NCBI RefSeq assembly: GCF_963924675.1
Contig: NC_089222.1
Location: 4,222,501-4,286,500 of the forward strand
Source of the DNA: Phocoena phocoena
Lineage: Eukaryota; Chordata; Mammalia; Artiodactyla; Phocoenidae
Reading direction: 5' to 3'
DNA length: 64,000 bases
Shown: positions 1 through 10,622 of the stretch, piece by piece
How positions within the stretch are numbered: position 1 is the stretch's first letter
Layout: each line of letters starts with the position of its first letter
Position numbers and translations under genes: made by a program
The notes under the pieces: generated by a model
Seen by the model: the letters and a program-made list of their open reading frames with translations, nothing else
Told to the model about the DNA's origin: nothing
Databases searched by the model: none

Positions 1-852
1 ACCTTGGTCTCCAATTGCTAACTGCAAGGGCTCCAGTGAGCTCTCGGCAAAGCTAATTGCTTCAATGTTTGGAGCTGTCCTATGATATCTTGACTCTAGG
101 ACTTGAAAGCATTGATTCAGAAAAGGAATTTGAAAACTGACTTTATTCTTTGCACAGAAGAGTTGAAAAGGAAGTTCTGATGAGGTAATGTCCTTCCCTC
201 CCCACCCCTTTTTTTTGTAGTTACTATTTCCTGATGATGTACATTTAAACTGGAGACCAGTAGCATGATGTAGGGAAGAGAGTGACCCTGTAGGAGTCAG
301 GGTAGCTGGGATTTAGTTCTTGCTCTTTCAGCTCATGACCTTAGACAAGGCATTGAGTTTGGGTGTTGGTTTCCATAAATGAGAAAGTGACACAGGCCAT
401 TGCAAAGCTGTGCGTTTAGCTAAGAGAAGCTAAACCAGCACGCAGACAACAGATCCAGGGATGGTTAGGCAGACCCCCGCCTCCCTTCTTTCTTACCTTT
501 TGGCAGGACTGGCTTCATGAGCTGCAACCCGGGCAGTGACGCCGGGCCCGCACGCTGCAGGGCTCCGTGCCTGGTCCCGAGCTTTACTGTCACTGTCTTT
601 AAAGTCTTACTAAGTTTTGAACAAGGGCCCTGCATTTTCATTTTGCTCTGGACCAGACAAATCATGTCTCTGGTCCTGCCTTTCAGTAATACATTTCTTG
701 CCAGTGTGTCTACCAGCCGAAAAAAGGTGTCATGACCTCAAATTTGCCACCTTTGCCACCATTGTATCATTTGGGTAGACTGGGAGAGTAAAATATTGGC
801 AAAAATATAAATGTGGATTGTTTTGGTTCTTTTCAGTGATCTGAGTTTTTGT
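1..852. other. Unassigned non-coding sequence with one MIR relic
   Basis: Apart from the MIR relic at about 266-395, I recognise no gene or repeat. A small GC-rich patch lies near 514-590. The two short open frames over 465-735 overlap on opposite strands and resemble nothing known, so I do not call them genes. A poly-G run sits at about 853-862, just after this block. Confidence 0.5.
266..395 (-). repeat. MIR (CORE-SINE) relic
   Basis: Read on the minus-strand family orientation, the sequence follows the usual MIR order: a lesion/trait-like GAGTCAGGGTAGCTGGG part, then the GACCTTAGACAAGG core, then TTTCCATAAATGAG. MIRs are dead, mammal-wide tRNA-derived SINEs. The match is diverged and is by eye. 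Confidence 0.6.
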
Positions 853-1076
853 GGGGGGGGGTGTTTGTTTTTCTAAATTTTTTAAAAATTAAAAAATATT
901 TATGGAAGAGTCGATTTATAATGTTTCAGGTGTACAGCAAAGTAATTCATATATATATATATACTTTTTAGGATTCTTTTCCATTATAGGTTATACCAAG
1001 ATATTGAGTATAGTTCCCTGTGCTATACAATAGGTCCTTGTTGTTTATTCATTTTACATGTAATAGTGTGTATGAA
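853..1076 (-). mobile_element. L1 3'-end fragment, 5'-truncated, antisense
   Basis: The stretch carries the artiodactyl/cetacean L1 3' untranslated region read in reverse: AGGTGTACAGCAAAGTAATT, then CATTATAGGTTATACCAAGA, then TTCCCTGTGCTATACAATAG. It is flanked by a likely target-site duplication, CTGAGTTTT, at about 841-849 and 1077-1085. It contains no coding sequence. A (TA)n run lies inside at about 949-962. Confidence 0.85.
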
Positions 1077-1491
1077 CTGAGTTTTGTTTTGCAAGATAAG
1101 AATTTATTTTCTATAGAGAGGACGCAATGCTGAATAACTTGGGGTGACTTCTCCAGCATCAGTAACATATATATAGTAACAGAATGAGCCCCAAACTGTC
1201 TGGTTTCTTCAGTGACCTCGGCTGAAAGTGGGTACATGTTTAATTTCATAATACACGTTACTCTGCTCACAGGAACAATCTAGCTGTTTAGTACGCTGAA
1301 AAATAATTGTTCGTGCATGGTCATGTTAAAATTTAGAACTCTGACTCGTAAAACTTTAATGATAAAATTGTAATAACTGATTTTAATACAATTTCTGATT
1401 TTTTGTACCCTGAAGTCTATTCTGCGTTGTTATTATGTGGCTTTGGCTTCATAGTTAATGAAATACATTTAACCCTTTGTGTTCATGGGGT
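1077..1491. other. Unassigned non-coding sequence
   Basis: AT-rich sequence between an L1 fragment and a SINE. I recognise nothing in it beyond the right copy of the L1 target-site duplication at its left end. Confidence 0.5.
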
Positions 1492-1507
1492 CCTGATCTG
1501 AGTTTTT

Positions 1508-1793
1508 TTTATTTTTTTTATTTTTTTCTTTTGGCTGTGTTGGGTCTTCGTTTCTGTGTGAGGGCTTTCTCTAGTTGTGGCAAGCGGGGGCCACTCTTCA
1601 TCGCAGTGCGCGGGCCTCTCACTATCGCGGCCTCTCTTGTTGCGGAGCACAGGCTCCAGACGCACAGGCTCAGTAGTTGTGGCTCACGGGCCTAGTTGCT
1701 CCGCGGCATGTGGGATCTTCCCAGACCAGGGCTCGAACCCGCGTCCCCTGCATTAGCAGGCAGATTCTCAACCACTGCGCCACCAGGGAAGCC
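1508..1793 (-). mobile_element. CHR-type SINE, long form, antisense
   Basis: Reverse-oriented tRNA-derived SINE. The right end, GCGCCACCAGGGAAGCCC, is the complement of the tRNA-like head. The left end has a T-rich tail followed by GGCTGTGTTGGGTCTTCG, the complement of the long-form 3' body. A 16 bp perfect target-site duplication, CCTGATCTGAGTTTTT, flanks it at 1492-1507 and 1794-1809. SINEs of this kind need L1 proteins to move. A perfect duplication means a fairly recent insertion. Confidence 0.93.
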
Positions 1794-1809
1794 CCTGATC
1801 TGAGTTTTT

Positions 1810-3231
1810 GATTGTCTACATTTTCCTTCTTCCTTGTCCTAGCTCAATCCCATGTAAAAAAAAAAAAAAAGAAAGAAAAGAAAAGAGTTAATTACTGATA
1901 TTTACCACTAAGTATTTTCAGTCTCTCTCCCCAACATCATTCTCACTGGAGCCATGTAATCAGCTGTAGTACAATGTAGAGGACCCTTGACAGACTGGAG
2001 AGGAGGCTTCTTTTCCACCAGCAGCAGCTTTGCTCTGACCAAGTGAGCTTCTCTCCCCATTGAGGCTAGAACAGCCACCTTGGATAGGAAGAGGTCAATT
2101 CTATGTGAAAGCGCATACATGCATTACATACATTCTGGCTGTATGCGCTAAAATGCCCATTCACGTGGGGCCGGCTTGACTGTACACGTTAACACTGATA
2201 AAACTGACTATGTGCTTGCGAGGAAATATGCTTTCTTGGTTATTCATTATCGCATGCCAGAGATGAAAGAGCAAAAGAGACAGAGGGAAGTGCTTCTAGG
2301 TACCCGCTGGATGTGGTTTGACATTAGGTGTCTGCTTTCAGAAGCTTGGAGGAGGTCTCTAAGCAACTAAACAGCCAATTGACATATTATATCCCCAATA
2401 ATAAATGGCTTTGATGGGCCACTCCAGCGTTAGTTCGAAGCATTGAAAATGCCAAACCAATCCTCAAACACTTCTTTTTTCTTTTATAAATGCCGTGTTC
2501 AGAAACTTCCAAAAGGCTGTCTGTTTGCCCTCAGTCCACAAAGTTTTATTCTATTTACTTAAAACTTGGTAGTAGCTGACTTCTAATTATATTAATAATA
2601 TCTGACTGTTTTTAAGTATTTAGTCTTTTCCCTTCATAAAACTGAATTTAAGTGACCGTTTCTATGTTCTAATTGCTGCCCTGACTTCTGACTTAGAGAT
2701 TGGAAGGTGTGTCATCTTTTTTCTTTAAATCACATAAACTGGTGTTTTGAGTCACAACCATGCTTAAAAACAGGAGAGAAAGAATTGGTCGGTTTTTAAA
2801 GGGAATGCAGTCGGTCACTCAACAACGTTTTCTATCTGGTATTGATAACCAGCAAAGCAATAGTCCCAGCTTCCGTTTTTGGGTCCCTTGTATCCTATGC
2901 ATTGAATTGTTCCCACAGTGGATCAGTAGTTTTGAAAGTGTGGGATTTTAGATGAAAAGAACTAAAGTAAAACTCCTTAAGTAATCAGGTAAATGGTTTG
3001 GTTCCATGCATTTTATTTCAGAATGAATAAACCTTTTGAGCACTACTTTACAAAGATTCCAAAGTAAGAGCCATGGAAGCCGAAACATACGGTTACTTGT
3101 GAAGTGAGAAGAAATCAGAAGTTCAGGTATCCACCCAGTGGGAGCATAATGTTTCTCCTCTGTGACCTCCAGGAGGGGAGGTCACCCACTCAGCTTCTTC
3201 TCATACGTGTTGGTCTCTTCTGTGCAGTGAT
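1810..3231. other. Unassigned non-coding sequence with an A-rich tract
   Basis: There is an A-rich tract (A runs with interspersed G) at about 1857-1886. Short open frames at 1908-2120, 2176-2370 and 2760-2951 are not recognisable proteins and are of the length expected by chance. I see no other feature. Confidence 0.5.
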
Positions 3232-3352
3232 CTTAAAGGTCTCTGGGTCCTGCCCACAGAGATTCTGATGTAATTGGTCCAGAGCGTAGTCCGGGTGTTG
3301 GGATTTGAGAAGTTCCCCCTCCGGTGACTTTAAGAAGCTGAGAACCAAGGTC
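3232..3352 (+). repeat. MER5-like hAT-Charlie DNA transposon relic
   Basis: The order CTGGGTCCTGCCCACAGAGA, TTCTGATGTAATTGGTCC and the terminal GCTGAGAACCAAGG match the 3' part of MER5-type non-autonomous hAT-Charlie elements, whose ends read GAGAACCACTG. The 5' end is missing or too diverged to see. Confidence 0.65.
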
Positions 3353-3360
3353 TAGAATGA

Positions 3361-3440
3361 GGAGTTTTTAAAATATACAATTAAATATATTAAGTATATA
3401 ATTAAATGTATAATTAAATATATATAAACATATTAATATA
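3361..3440. repeat. AT-rich low-complexity tract
   Basis: Interspersed ATTAAATATA and TATATAA words form a degenerate AT-rich tract directly before the antisense L1. Confidence 0.8.
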
Positions 3441-5315
3441 TATAATGAACAGCCTTATTGAGATATAATCACATACTATACTCTTCACCCATTTAAAATG
3501 TACAATTCAATGGCTTTTAATATATTCACAGAGTTGTACGACCATCACCTCCACCAGTTTTACATTTCCATCATTCCCCACCCCAGAAAAATCCATTAGC
3601 AGTCACTCCTCATTTCTTCCCCACCTCCACCCCAGCCATAGGCTAGGCAACCACTAACCTGCTTTCTGTCTCTGTAGATTTGCCTATTCTGGACATTTCA
3701 CATAAATGGAATCATATAATATGTGGCCTTTTGTGAATGACTTCTTTCATTTAGCATAATGCTTACAAGATTCATACAAATTATACCATGTACAACAGAT
3801 GAATGGATAAAGAAGATGTGGCACGTTTGTAAATGGAATATTACTCAGCCATAAAAAGGAATGAAATTGAGTCATTTGTAGTGAGGGGGATGGACCTAGA
3901 GTCTGTCCTACAGAGTGAAGTAAGTCAGAAAGAGAAAAACAAATACCATATGCTAACACATATATATGGAATCTAAAAAAAAAACAAAATTGGTTCTGAA
4001 GAACCTAGGGGCAGGACAGGAATAAAGACACAGACGTAGAGAATGGACTTGAGCACACAGGGAGGGGGAAGGGTAAGCTGGGACGAAGTGAGAGAGTGGC
4101 ATGGACATATATGCACTACCAAACGTAAAATAGGTAGCTAGTGGGAAGCAGCCGCATAGCACAGGGAGATCAGCTCCGTGCTTTGTGACCACCTAGAGGG
4201 GTGGGATAGGGAGGGTGGGAGGGAGACGCAAGAGGGAGGAGATATGGGGATATATGTATACGTAGAGCTGATTCACTTTTGTTATAAAGCAGAAACTAAC
4301 ACACCATTGTAAAGCAATTATGCTCCAATAAAGATGTTAAAAAAATTCAAAAAAAAATTATACCATGTATCATTATCTCACTCCTTTTTATTGCCGAATA
4401 ATATTCCATTGCATGGACATACCACATCTTTTTTATCCGTTCACCATTTTGTGGATATTTGGGTTGTCCTATATTTTGGCTGTTATGAATAATGCTGCTA
4501 CAAACCTTTCTGTACATGTTTTTACATGCACGTATGTTTTCATTTCTCTTGGGTATATATTTAGGAGTAGAAAGTACTGGGGTTTATGGTAACTTTATGT
4601 TTAACTTTTAAGGAACTGTTAGACTGTTTTCCAAAGCAGCTGCACCATTTTCCGTTCCCATCAGCAGTGCATGAGGGTTCCAGTTTCTCCACATCCTCTC
4701 TGACACTTATGATGATAGCCAAGAATGGCCAGTTTCTGCATACACAATTCAAACACACATCATTAGGAAATGGGTATGAAATAGTATCTCTTCGTAATTT
4801 TGGTTTGTGTTTCCCTCATGGCTAATGATGTTGAGCATCTTTTCATGGGCTTATTATCCATTTGTATATCTTTGAAGAAATGTCTGTTTAGATCCTTTGC
4901 CCATTTTCTAATTGAGTTACTTGTTTTCTCATTATTGAGTTGTAAAAGTTCTTTATATAGTCTAGATACAAGTTCCTTATAAGAACTATGATCTGCAAAT
5001 ATTTGGCTTATCTTTTCACTTTCTTGAAGGTCACCACTGAAACACAAAAGTTTTTCATTTTGTTGAAGTCACTTTATTTTTGCTCTGTTGCTTGGGCTTT
5101 TGGTGTTCTATCCAAAAAGGTTTTGCATACCCCCCAGGTAATAAAGAATTTTCTCCTATACTTTCTTCTAAGAGTTTTACAGTTTTAGCTTTTCCATTTA
5201 GGTCTGTAATTCACTTTGAGTTCATTTTTCTGTACGGTGTGAGGAAGGGGTCCAACTTCATTCTTTGGATGTGGCTTTCCTGGAATGAGTTTTTGAAACA
5301 GCCTCCTCACTGATG
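3440..5315 (-). mobile_element. Old L1 (L1M class), antisense, interrupted
   Basis: From left to right this is the 3' UTR and then the C-terminal ORF2 region of an old mammalian L1 read in reverse: CCACTAACCTGCTTTCTGTC, TGGACATTTCACATAAATGG, AATAATATTCCATTGCATGG, GATGTTGAGCATCTTTTCAT, GTGTGAGGAAGGGGTCCAAC. The element is split at 3778-4369 by a younger L1. Taking that out restores the expected L1 order. Only stop-ridden ORF2 remnants remain, for example a fragment near 4763-5047 on the minus strand that still shows the [15 protein letters not shown] motif. Confidence 0.9.
3793..4354 (+). mobile_element. Young 5'-truncated L1 inserted in older L1
   Basis: Sense-strand 3' end of a cetacean-type L1, beginning in ORF2 at ACAGATGAATGGATAAAGAA. 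It runs through the 3' UTR (GGAGATCAGCTCCGTGCTTT, GGAGGGAGACGCAAGAG) to the AATAAAG-containing end and an A-rich tail. A 15 bp perfect target-site duplication, AAATTATACCATGTA, lies at 3778-3792 and 4355-4369. The flanks are the older antisense L1. Confidence 0.95.
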
Positions 5316-5801
5316 GTCAGTGAACATCTTGCTGAAAATCAGCTGTGTGATGAACTTCACAGCACATGGGACATCTTTACGAGAAATGAATCACCAGAGA
5401 GTTCCAGCTTCTTTCCGCTCTACCCCAGTGAGCCCATACACCAGGTGAAAGCCTAAAGGCACACCTGGACTACCAGAGAACATTTGTACCCAGTCTCTGG
5501 ACTGAGGGCTCCCTACTGGGGGGGGACACTTAGGAATTAAGGGAAGAGTAATATCAATCATGAAAGGCCTCTGAAGGAGTTGAGTGCACTCTTCTGCACT
5601 GTTCCACACAAACCCACTTAAACTACAGTGTGTGACCTCTAGGTCAGGAAGTGCCTGGCTGGATACTATGGCACTATTTGAGGATGCTTCATTGCCTTGT
5701 GCTCTTTCCTGTTTGAATGAAAGAAGGACCCTTCCTGATAATAGTGAGTCAGAAATGATTTCCAGGAGGGTTATGAAAATGTCTCACCTGAAAATGCTTA
5801 A
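5316..5801. other. Unassigned non-coding sequence
   Basis: I recognise no repeat or gene. The short frames at 5391-5609 (minus) and 5584-5844 (plus) overlap each other, and the plus one runs into a SINE, so neither is credible as coding. Confidence 0.5.
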
Positions 5802-5815
5802 GAAAAGAGTAGATA

Positions 5816-5945
5816 GGGAAATTCCCTGGTGGTCCAGTGGTTAGGACTCGGTGCTTTCACCGCGGTAGGCTGGGTTCAATCCCTGGTCAGGGAACTAAGA
5901 TCCTGCAAGCTGCGTAGCATGGCCAAAAAAGAAAAGAAAAGAAAA
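5816..5945 (+). mobile_element. CHR-type SINE, short form
   Basis: tRNA-derived head TCCCTGGTGGTCCAGTGG (A-box region) and GGGTTCAATCCCTGGTC (B-box region), followed by AACTAAGATCCTGCAAGC and a GAAAA-repeat tail. The duplication GAAAAGAGTAGATA flanks it at 5802-5815 and 5946-5959. The short form lacks the GC-rich body of the longer subfamilies. Confidence 0.93.
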
Positions 5946-5959
5946 GAAAAGAGTAGATA

Positions 5960-6382
5960 AACCATCCCTCCAGAAGGCCCTTGAATGAAATATTGTCCAA
6001 AGTAGAGGGGAGTATCACCCATCCCCAAAGTTCCGTGCTGCTAGGTGGGTGACAGGTAGGAATAAGAACAATTCCACCAACAAATAGGGAAACCATGGAC
6101 AGTCAAGCCACTAGACTGTGAGCCCAAGTTTAGGAATGAGTCAAGTTCCTTCTGTCTCTTCAGCTCCACAAGTATTGATTCTTGGGCACAGAGGTTCATC
6201 TTCCACAAACAGCCTCTCTGTGCTTGTTTAGGAAGGGAACATACATGACAAGAGTCTTACTTCGTACTTACTGCTAAGCTTTAGGTGGGCACATTAATGT
6301 GTGCTTTGGGGGACTGTGTTAAAACTTCCATCGCTTCCCATAAATTCCCCTGGGAAATCCCATTTTATCCCAAGAAGGCAGC
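5960..6382. other. Unassigned non-coding sequence
   Basis: Nothing recognisable between the short SINE and the MIR relic. Confidence 0.5.
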
Positions 6383-6552
6383 AAGGATTCACATAGACCT
6401 GGGTCCAAATTACACAATCTGGGTCATTTTCAGTGAGCTATTTAAGTTCTTTGAGCCTCATTCTCCTCTTCAAATTATAGGAATATAAAAAATATTTATT
6501 CGTGGTCATCACTGGATAAACTGAGATAACAAATGTAAAATCCCTGGCCCAA
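6383..6552 (-). repeat. MIR relic, antisense
   Basis: GACCTGGGTCCAAATTACAC, then CTATTTAAGTTCTTTGAGCC and ACTGAGATAACAAATG follow the MIR antisense order of variable part, core and conserved tail. An AT-rich insertion or divergence sits in the middle. Confidence 0.65.
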
Positions 6553-8245
6553 GTTGTGAGTTATATATATTTTATTCCTTTCTCCCTTTCAGTACCAAAG
6601 AGAGGGTGGGCCCTCAGTTTCAAAACTCACATTTTGGGCCTTCAATACAAAGAATTACAAGGACCTTTAGTGAAAATGGAAGTTGGATTTATGCTTGGAC
6701 ACGTCAGATCCCTCTCCTTTATCATTCTGTTCCTTCAGTGGTCTTAAAGCCTTTGGCAGGCTATAGGACCTCACTTCATGAGGTCTTCCTGCCACCCTAA
6801 GAAAAACACTACTACTGTCCATGACTTCGGTGACCCATCTGCATTCCAGAGAACCACCCAGTGGTTTAAAACAGCAGGTATTTATTTTCTTTGGTCTGAA
6901 TATGCGAAGATGAAATGCAACTGCCTTTTTTCAGAAAAGCTTTCTTGGTCTATGTCGTTTGGGTAGGTTAAGTGCCGGGATGTATTATGACCTTGTCTGT
7001 GTAGTAACCTTCACCCAGTGACCCCGGAGATTGTTTATGCAGATATTTGTTGGCCACAAAGCTGAAACTAAGCCTGAGTTTCCCTAAGATGCTTTTTTGG
7101 GGGGGTTCATTGTTCAGCAGGAATATTTGTTTGTCAGTAAGAAGGAGCATTTATCATGGCAAGTGTGTGAGGCTCTGTACAGAAGAAATTACTCTAAGGA
7201 GACATGGGATCTGGCTTGGTTCTTCAAGTAACCTTGGGTGTTTAATCCTCTCAAACATTTCCATCGCCTCTGCGTGATATGGAGGTCCTGATCTTTTCTT
7301 CCATGGGCCTCCCTGTAATGTCCTAAAGGTCATCTGTAAGATACCAGGCCTGAAGGATTTCACTCCAAGAGCAACATACACATTCAAGTAGTGGTGTCTC
7401 TCTTATTTGTATTCCTGAACCAGACTTCAGTCCCGTTGGTCTCTGGAAAAAACTCGGACGTCTCTCTAATGACAATGTGTCAAAAATTGGGAACAATGAA
7501 TTTAAGAGCTGGGAATGAGTAAGCATCCGAAGAAACAGTAATTCAATAAGGAATTTGGCATTTGTCTTCATTAGGCTACATTAGCATATATGTCCTTTCT
7601 TAAAACTCTGTGGATATAAGTAGAGATATTTTTAAAAAGTAGAATAAACTACTTATTTTTCAAATCAAGAGAAATCAGAGGTATATATAAATTCCCAGAA
7701 GTACATGTTCCAAACCTCTGAAAATCCCTTCTGGAATTTGGCCTGGTATATATAAATCTAGACGTGTGAGTACAAATGTTACTCATATAACTACATATGT
7801 GTCAAGCCCAAACTATTTGATTTTGCAGTGCAGTCAGTTATAACTTAAGACATTTAAATGCACTCTCTGTTTCTACTGGAGTTCAGTGCATCCCCCTGAA
7901 AAATGTAGGACTTTGCTTTATAACAGGAGAAAAGCCACGGAGAGTTATTTGAGGATGATTTATAGTCGAATATAACTTTAACTTTTTTAGGTGGAGAAAT
8001 CCACCGTGTTACTTTAGATTAATTTTAGAATTTTCATCTGGAAAGCAAATTAGCCAAACCCTTAATAATTCAACAAAATGAAATACTACATATTTTTCCA
8101 AGACTTGGAAGAAATAAAATGGGGATTCTCAGTTTAAATAAAACCTTATGTGTGGTTGTAAGAATCAAATGAAAAGATGCACATAAAAGCACTTTGGAAA
8201 TGGCAACATACTCAAGCAGGGTACCAGGAGGGTTCTGAGAGCCTT
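6553..8245. other. Unassigned non-coding sequence
   Basis: About 1.7 kb with no gene or repeat I can name. Open frames at 6556-7571 lie on both strands, are under 83 codons and overlap each other. The part from about 7580 to 8100 is AT-rich. Confidence 0.5.
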
Positions 8246-8452
8246 GTGGTAAGGAGTCTGGCTTTGGAACCATGTGTCTCAGTTCCAGCGTGACTGCTCA
8301 TGTGTGAATTACTTAGTCTCTATGTGTCCCAGTCTCCACATCTGTAACATAGGGATCACAGTAATTCCCATCAGCACATGTAAAATTCTCAGGATGAAGC
8401 CTGGCATATAGAAAGTGCTCAACTAATGTTGGTAATGATAGTGATAATGAGG
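8246..8452 (-). repeat. MIR, antisense, nearly full length
   Basis: Strong MIR match in reverse: GAGTCTGGCTTTGGAACC, GTGTGAATTACTTAGTCTCT, CATCTGTAACATAGGGATCA and GCCTGGCATATAGAAAGTGC in the expected order and spacing. Confidence 0.85.
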
Positions 8453-8767
8453 ATGATGCAAATGTATTGGGGGAAAATGAGAGGACAAGAAGAAGTAGTA
8501 TCTGTTTTTGAAAATGGGAGGTAGACCAGCTGACCTCAACTGTTTATAAAGGAGTAAACAGGATACTAGAAGCAAATTAGGTTTGGAATTAGAACAGAAA
8601 GGGATACCCAGTTCATAAATATATTCCAAGTTGAGATAATTGTCTTTCTTGGTACTGGTAGAAATATCATTAGCAGCATTTAAAATAGTCAAAACAAGAA
8701 ATATTTTGAGCAATCGTTGCACATTTACTATGGAGCCACGAGGTTGCAGTTTCAAAACACGGGAAGG

Positions 8768-8900
8768 GGGACTTCCTTGGCGGTCCAGTGGTTAAGACTC
8801 CGTGCTTCCACTGCAGGGGGCACGGGTTCAATCCCTGGTTGGGGAACTAAAATCCCGCAAGCCGTGCGGACAAAAAAGAAAAGAAAAGAAAAAAAAAAAA
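8768..8900 (+). mobile_element. CHR-type SINE, short form
   Basis: Head ACTTCCTTGGCGGTCCAGTG, B-box region CACGGGTTCAATCCCTGG, then AACTAAAATCCCGCAAGCCG and a GAAAA/poly(A) tail. I could not define a clean target-site duplication. Confidence 0.9.
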
Positions 8901-9540
8901 CATAGTAAGGAATTATGAGATGATGACTTGGGATAATAAACCCTTTTATTGTCGCATATATGGGCTGACAGCCTTATTCAAGAATAGTAGGCAACACAGC
9001 CTGACTCCAAGGAGAGAGGGACATCTCTCTTTTCCAAAGCTGAACTCTAGTTATTCTTTATGCCTTTGACCATATTTTGCCCCCCATTTTCTAAAACCGT
9101 GGCTAAATATTCCCTACGGGAAAGCCAGAGCCACCTGGGCTTTACCTTCCTGTGTCTGTGACGCATGTCATAGCAGACGTGTAACATGGAGAGCGGCTGC
9201 ATCAGTCTCCAAAGCAGCTTCCCAAGGCCAAGCAGCTCCGCGCACTCACCTGCCCCTCCCCTTGCTCCACTGCCGCCTCCGCCAGGCCGGACAACGCGCC
9301 TGGACTCGGCCTGGGACGCCCCGTCTCTCCTTGCTGCCAGGCTGCGTGAAACGGCCCCTAAACAGATTCAGCTCTGCTTCTCCACCAGCTGAGGGAAATG
9401 GCCTGCAGGGCTATCTCAGATCTGCCAGAATTATTCCAGCAATGCTTGGCAAGAGCCCAGGCTGTTAGTTCTTCATGCTAAAAATGGAGAATCGGGGCCC
9501 ATATTCTTACTAGGATGGTCTTAATTCCAAGAGTTTAAAA
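8901..9540. other. Unassigned sequence with a small CpG-dense patch
   Basis: No gene recognised. Positions 9186-9365 are GC-rich, with about 13 CpG dinucleotides in about 175 bp, well above the surrounding level. The patch is too short to be a typical CpG island. Two overlapping plus-strand frames here (9186-9392 and 9262-9468) look like composition artefacts. Confidence 0.5.
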
Positions 9541-9607
9541 ATAATATATATATATATACATTACATATATATATACATATTACATATATATATGTAATAT
9601 GTATATA

Positions 9608-9681
<74 letters not shown>
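9541..9681. repeat. (TA)n microsatellite with palindromic core
   Basis: About 140 bp of alternating A and T with interspersed TACATA words. Positions 9562-9615 form a perfect 54 bp palindrome centred between 9588 and 9589 (TACATATA / TATATGTA at the centre). A pure (TA)n run follows to about 9680. The ORF on the minus strand rich in Tyr-Ile is simply this repeat translated. Confidence 0.95.
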
Positions 9682-9685
<4 letters not shown>

Positions 9686-10400
9686 GGGAAAGGATTGGGA
9701 AGCAGCTGGGCAGCCAGGCTGAGAGGCTGGATGAAAACAGAGCAGCTGTGTTGGTCTTAAGCCCTAGCTGGCTGCCGTAACCCTTGATTTCTTTGAACTC
9801 TAGGCCCGAGGATTCGGGGCCATAAAACAGAGCTAACAAGTGCTGAACTATCTGATTTCTTATGAGTCATGAAGAGTAGAGTTGATTGTTAAGAACTTTG
9901 CAAATGGATGTTATTGCAGAAATGCTTATAATAATAAAAGGCTAATTATAGCACTTCCCCAGGTTCTGGGACTACTGTAAAGGGGAAGATAGCACACTCA
10001 AGACCCAGCACATCCGTCAGAGAGCTGGCGGCATATCTACCAAGGTAAATACTCCGTTATATATGGTGATACTTCATCTGCTGACCGGCATAATAAGTCT
10101 TGCTGGACAGCAGCTTCAGTTTAAGATAAGCAAAGCAAGCCTGGGAGTATTTTAAAGCCCTTTATGCATAGGTATATATACCTGAAGTAGGTTTCAGCCA
10201 GAGAGTAGAGGGGGCATCTCATGCCTCTTGGTATCTTCCTGGTGTCTTATGATTAATAAAAGTCCTAGCATTCTGTCTGGCACATAGTAACTGACGGAGA
10301 AATCATCAGTTCTGTCCCTGCTCCCTAGCATTTTGTCATCAGCGGGAGACGGCTTGGCAGACGGGCCATGGGGAGAATTGAGTGCCAAGAGCACACAGTC
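9682..10400. other. Unassigned non-coding sequence
   Basis: I recognise nothing with confidence. A weak MIR-like GTCTGGCACATAGTAACTG occurs at about 10276-10294. Confidence 0.45.
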
Positions 10401-10413
10401 TAAACAAAATCAG

Positions 10414-10609
10414 GGGGACTTCCCCGGCGGTCCAGTGGTTAAGACTTTGCCTTCTACCGCAAGGGGTGCGGGTTCGATCCCTGGTCAGGGAGCTAAGATC
10501 CCACATGCCACGAGGCCAAAAAACCAAAACATAAAACAGAAGCAATATTGTAACAAATTCAATAAAGACTTAAAAGACAAACAAACATGTATTACATTCA
10601 ATAAATAAA
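10414..10609 (+). mobile_element. CHR-type SINE, short head with long unique tail
   Basis: Head ACTTCCCCGGCGGTCCAGTG and B-box region GCGGGTTCGATCCCTGGTC. The 3' part reads GAAGCAATATTGTAACAAAT then TTCAATAAAGACTTAAAAG, a tail not present on the other short SINEs here. The duplication TAAACAAAATCAG flanks it at 10401-10413 and 10610-10622. Confidence 0.93.
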
Positions 10610-10622
10610 TAAACAAAATCAG

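Noticed and set aside
5816..5890. tRNA-like head with A and B boxes that might be called a tRNA gene
   Set aside because: It is the 5' part of a SINE with a SINE body, A-rich tail and target duplication. The same holds for all CHR heads in the window.
7378..7460. Apparent similarity between 7378-7460 and 51480-51560 (GTNTCTCTTA...GTATT wording)
   Set aside because: The match is short and breaks down on extension. Not enough to call a shared element by eye.
8423..8755. 110-codon minus frame
   Set aside because: Begins inside a MIR and crosses unassigned AT-rich DNA. No recognisable motif.
9561..9839. 92-codon minus frame with a Tyr-Ile repeat
   Set aside because: Translation of the (TA)n tract.
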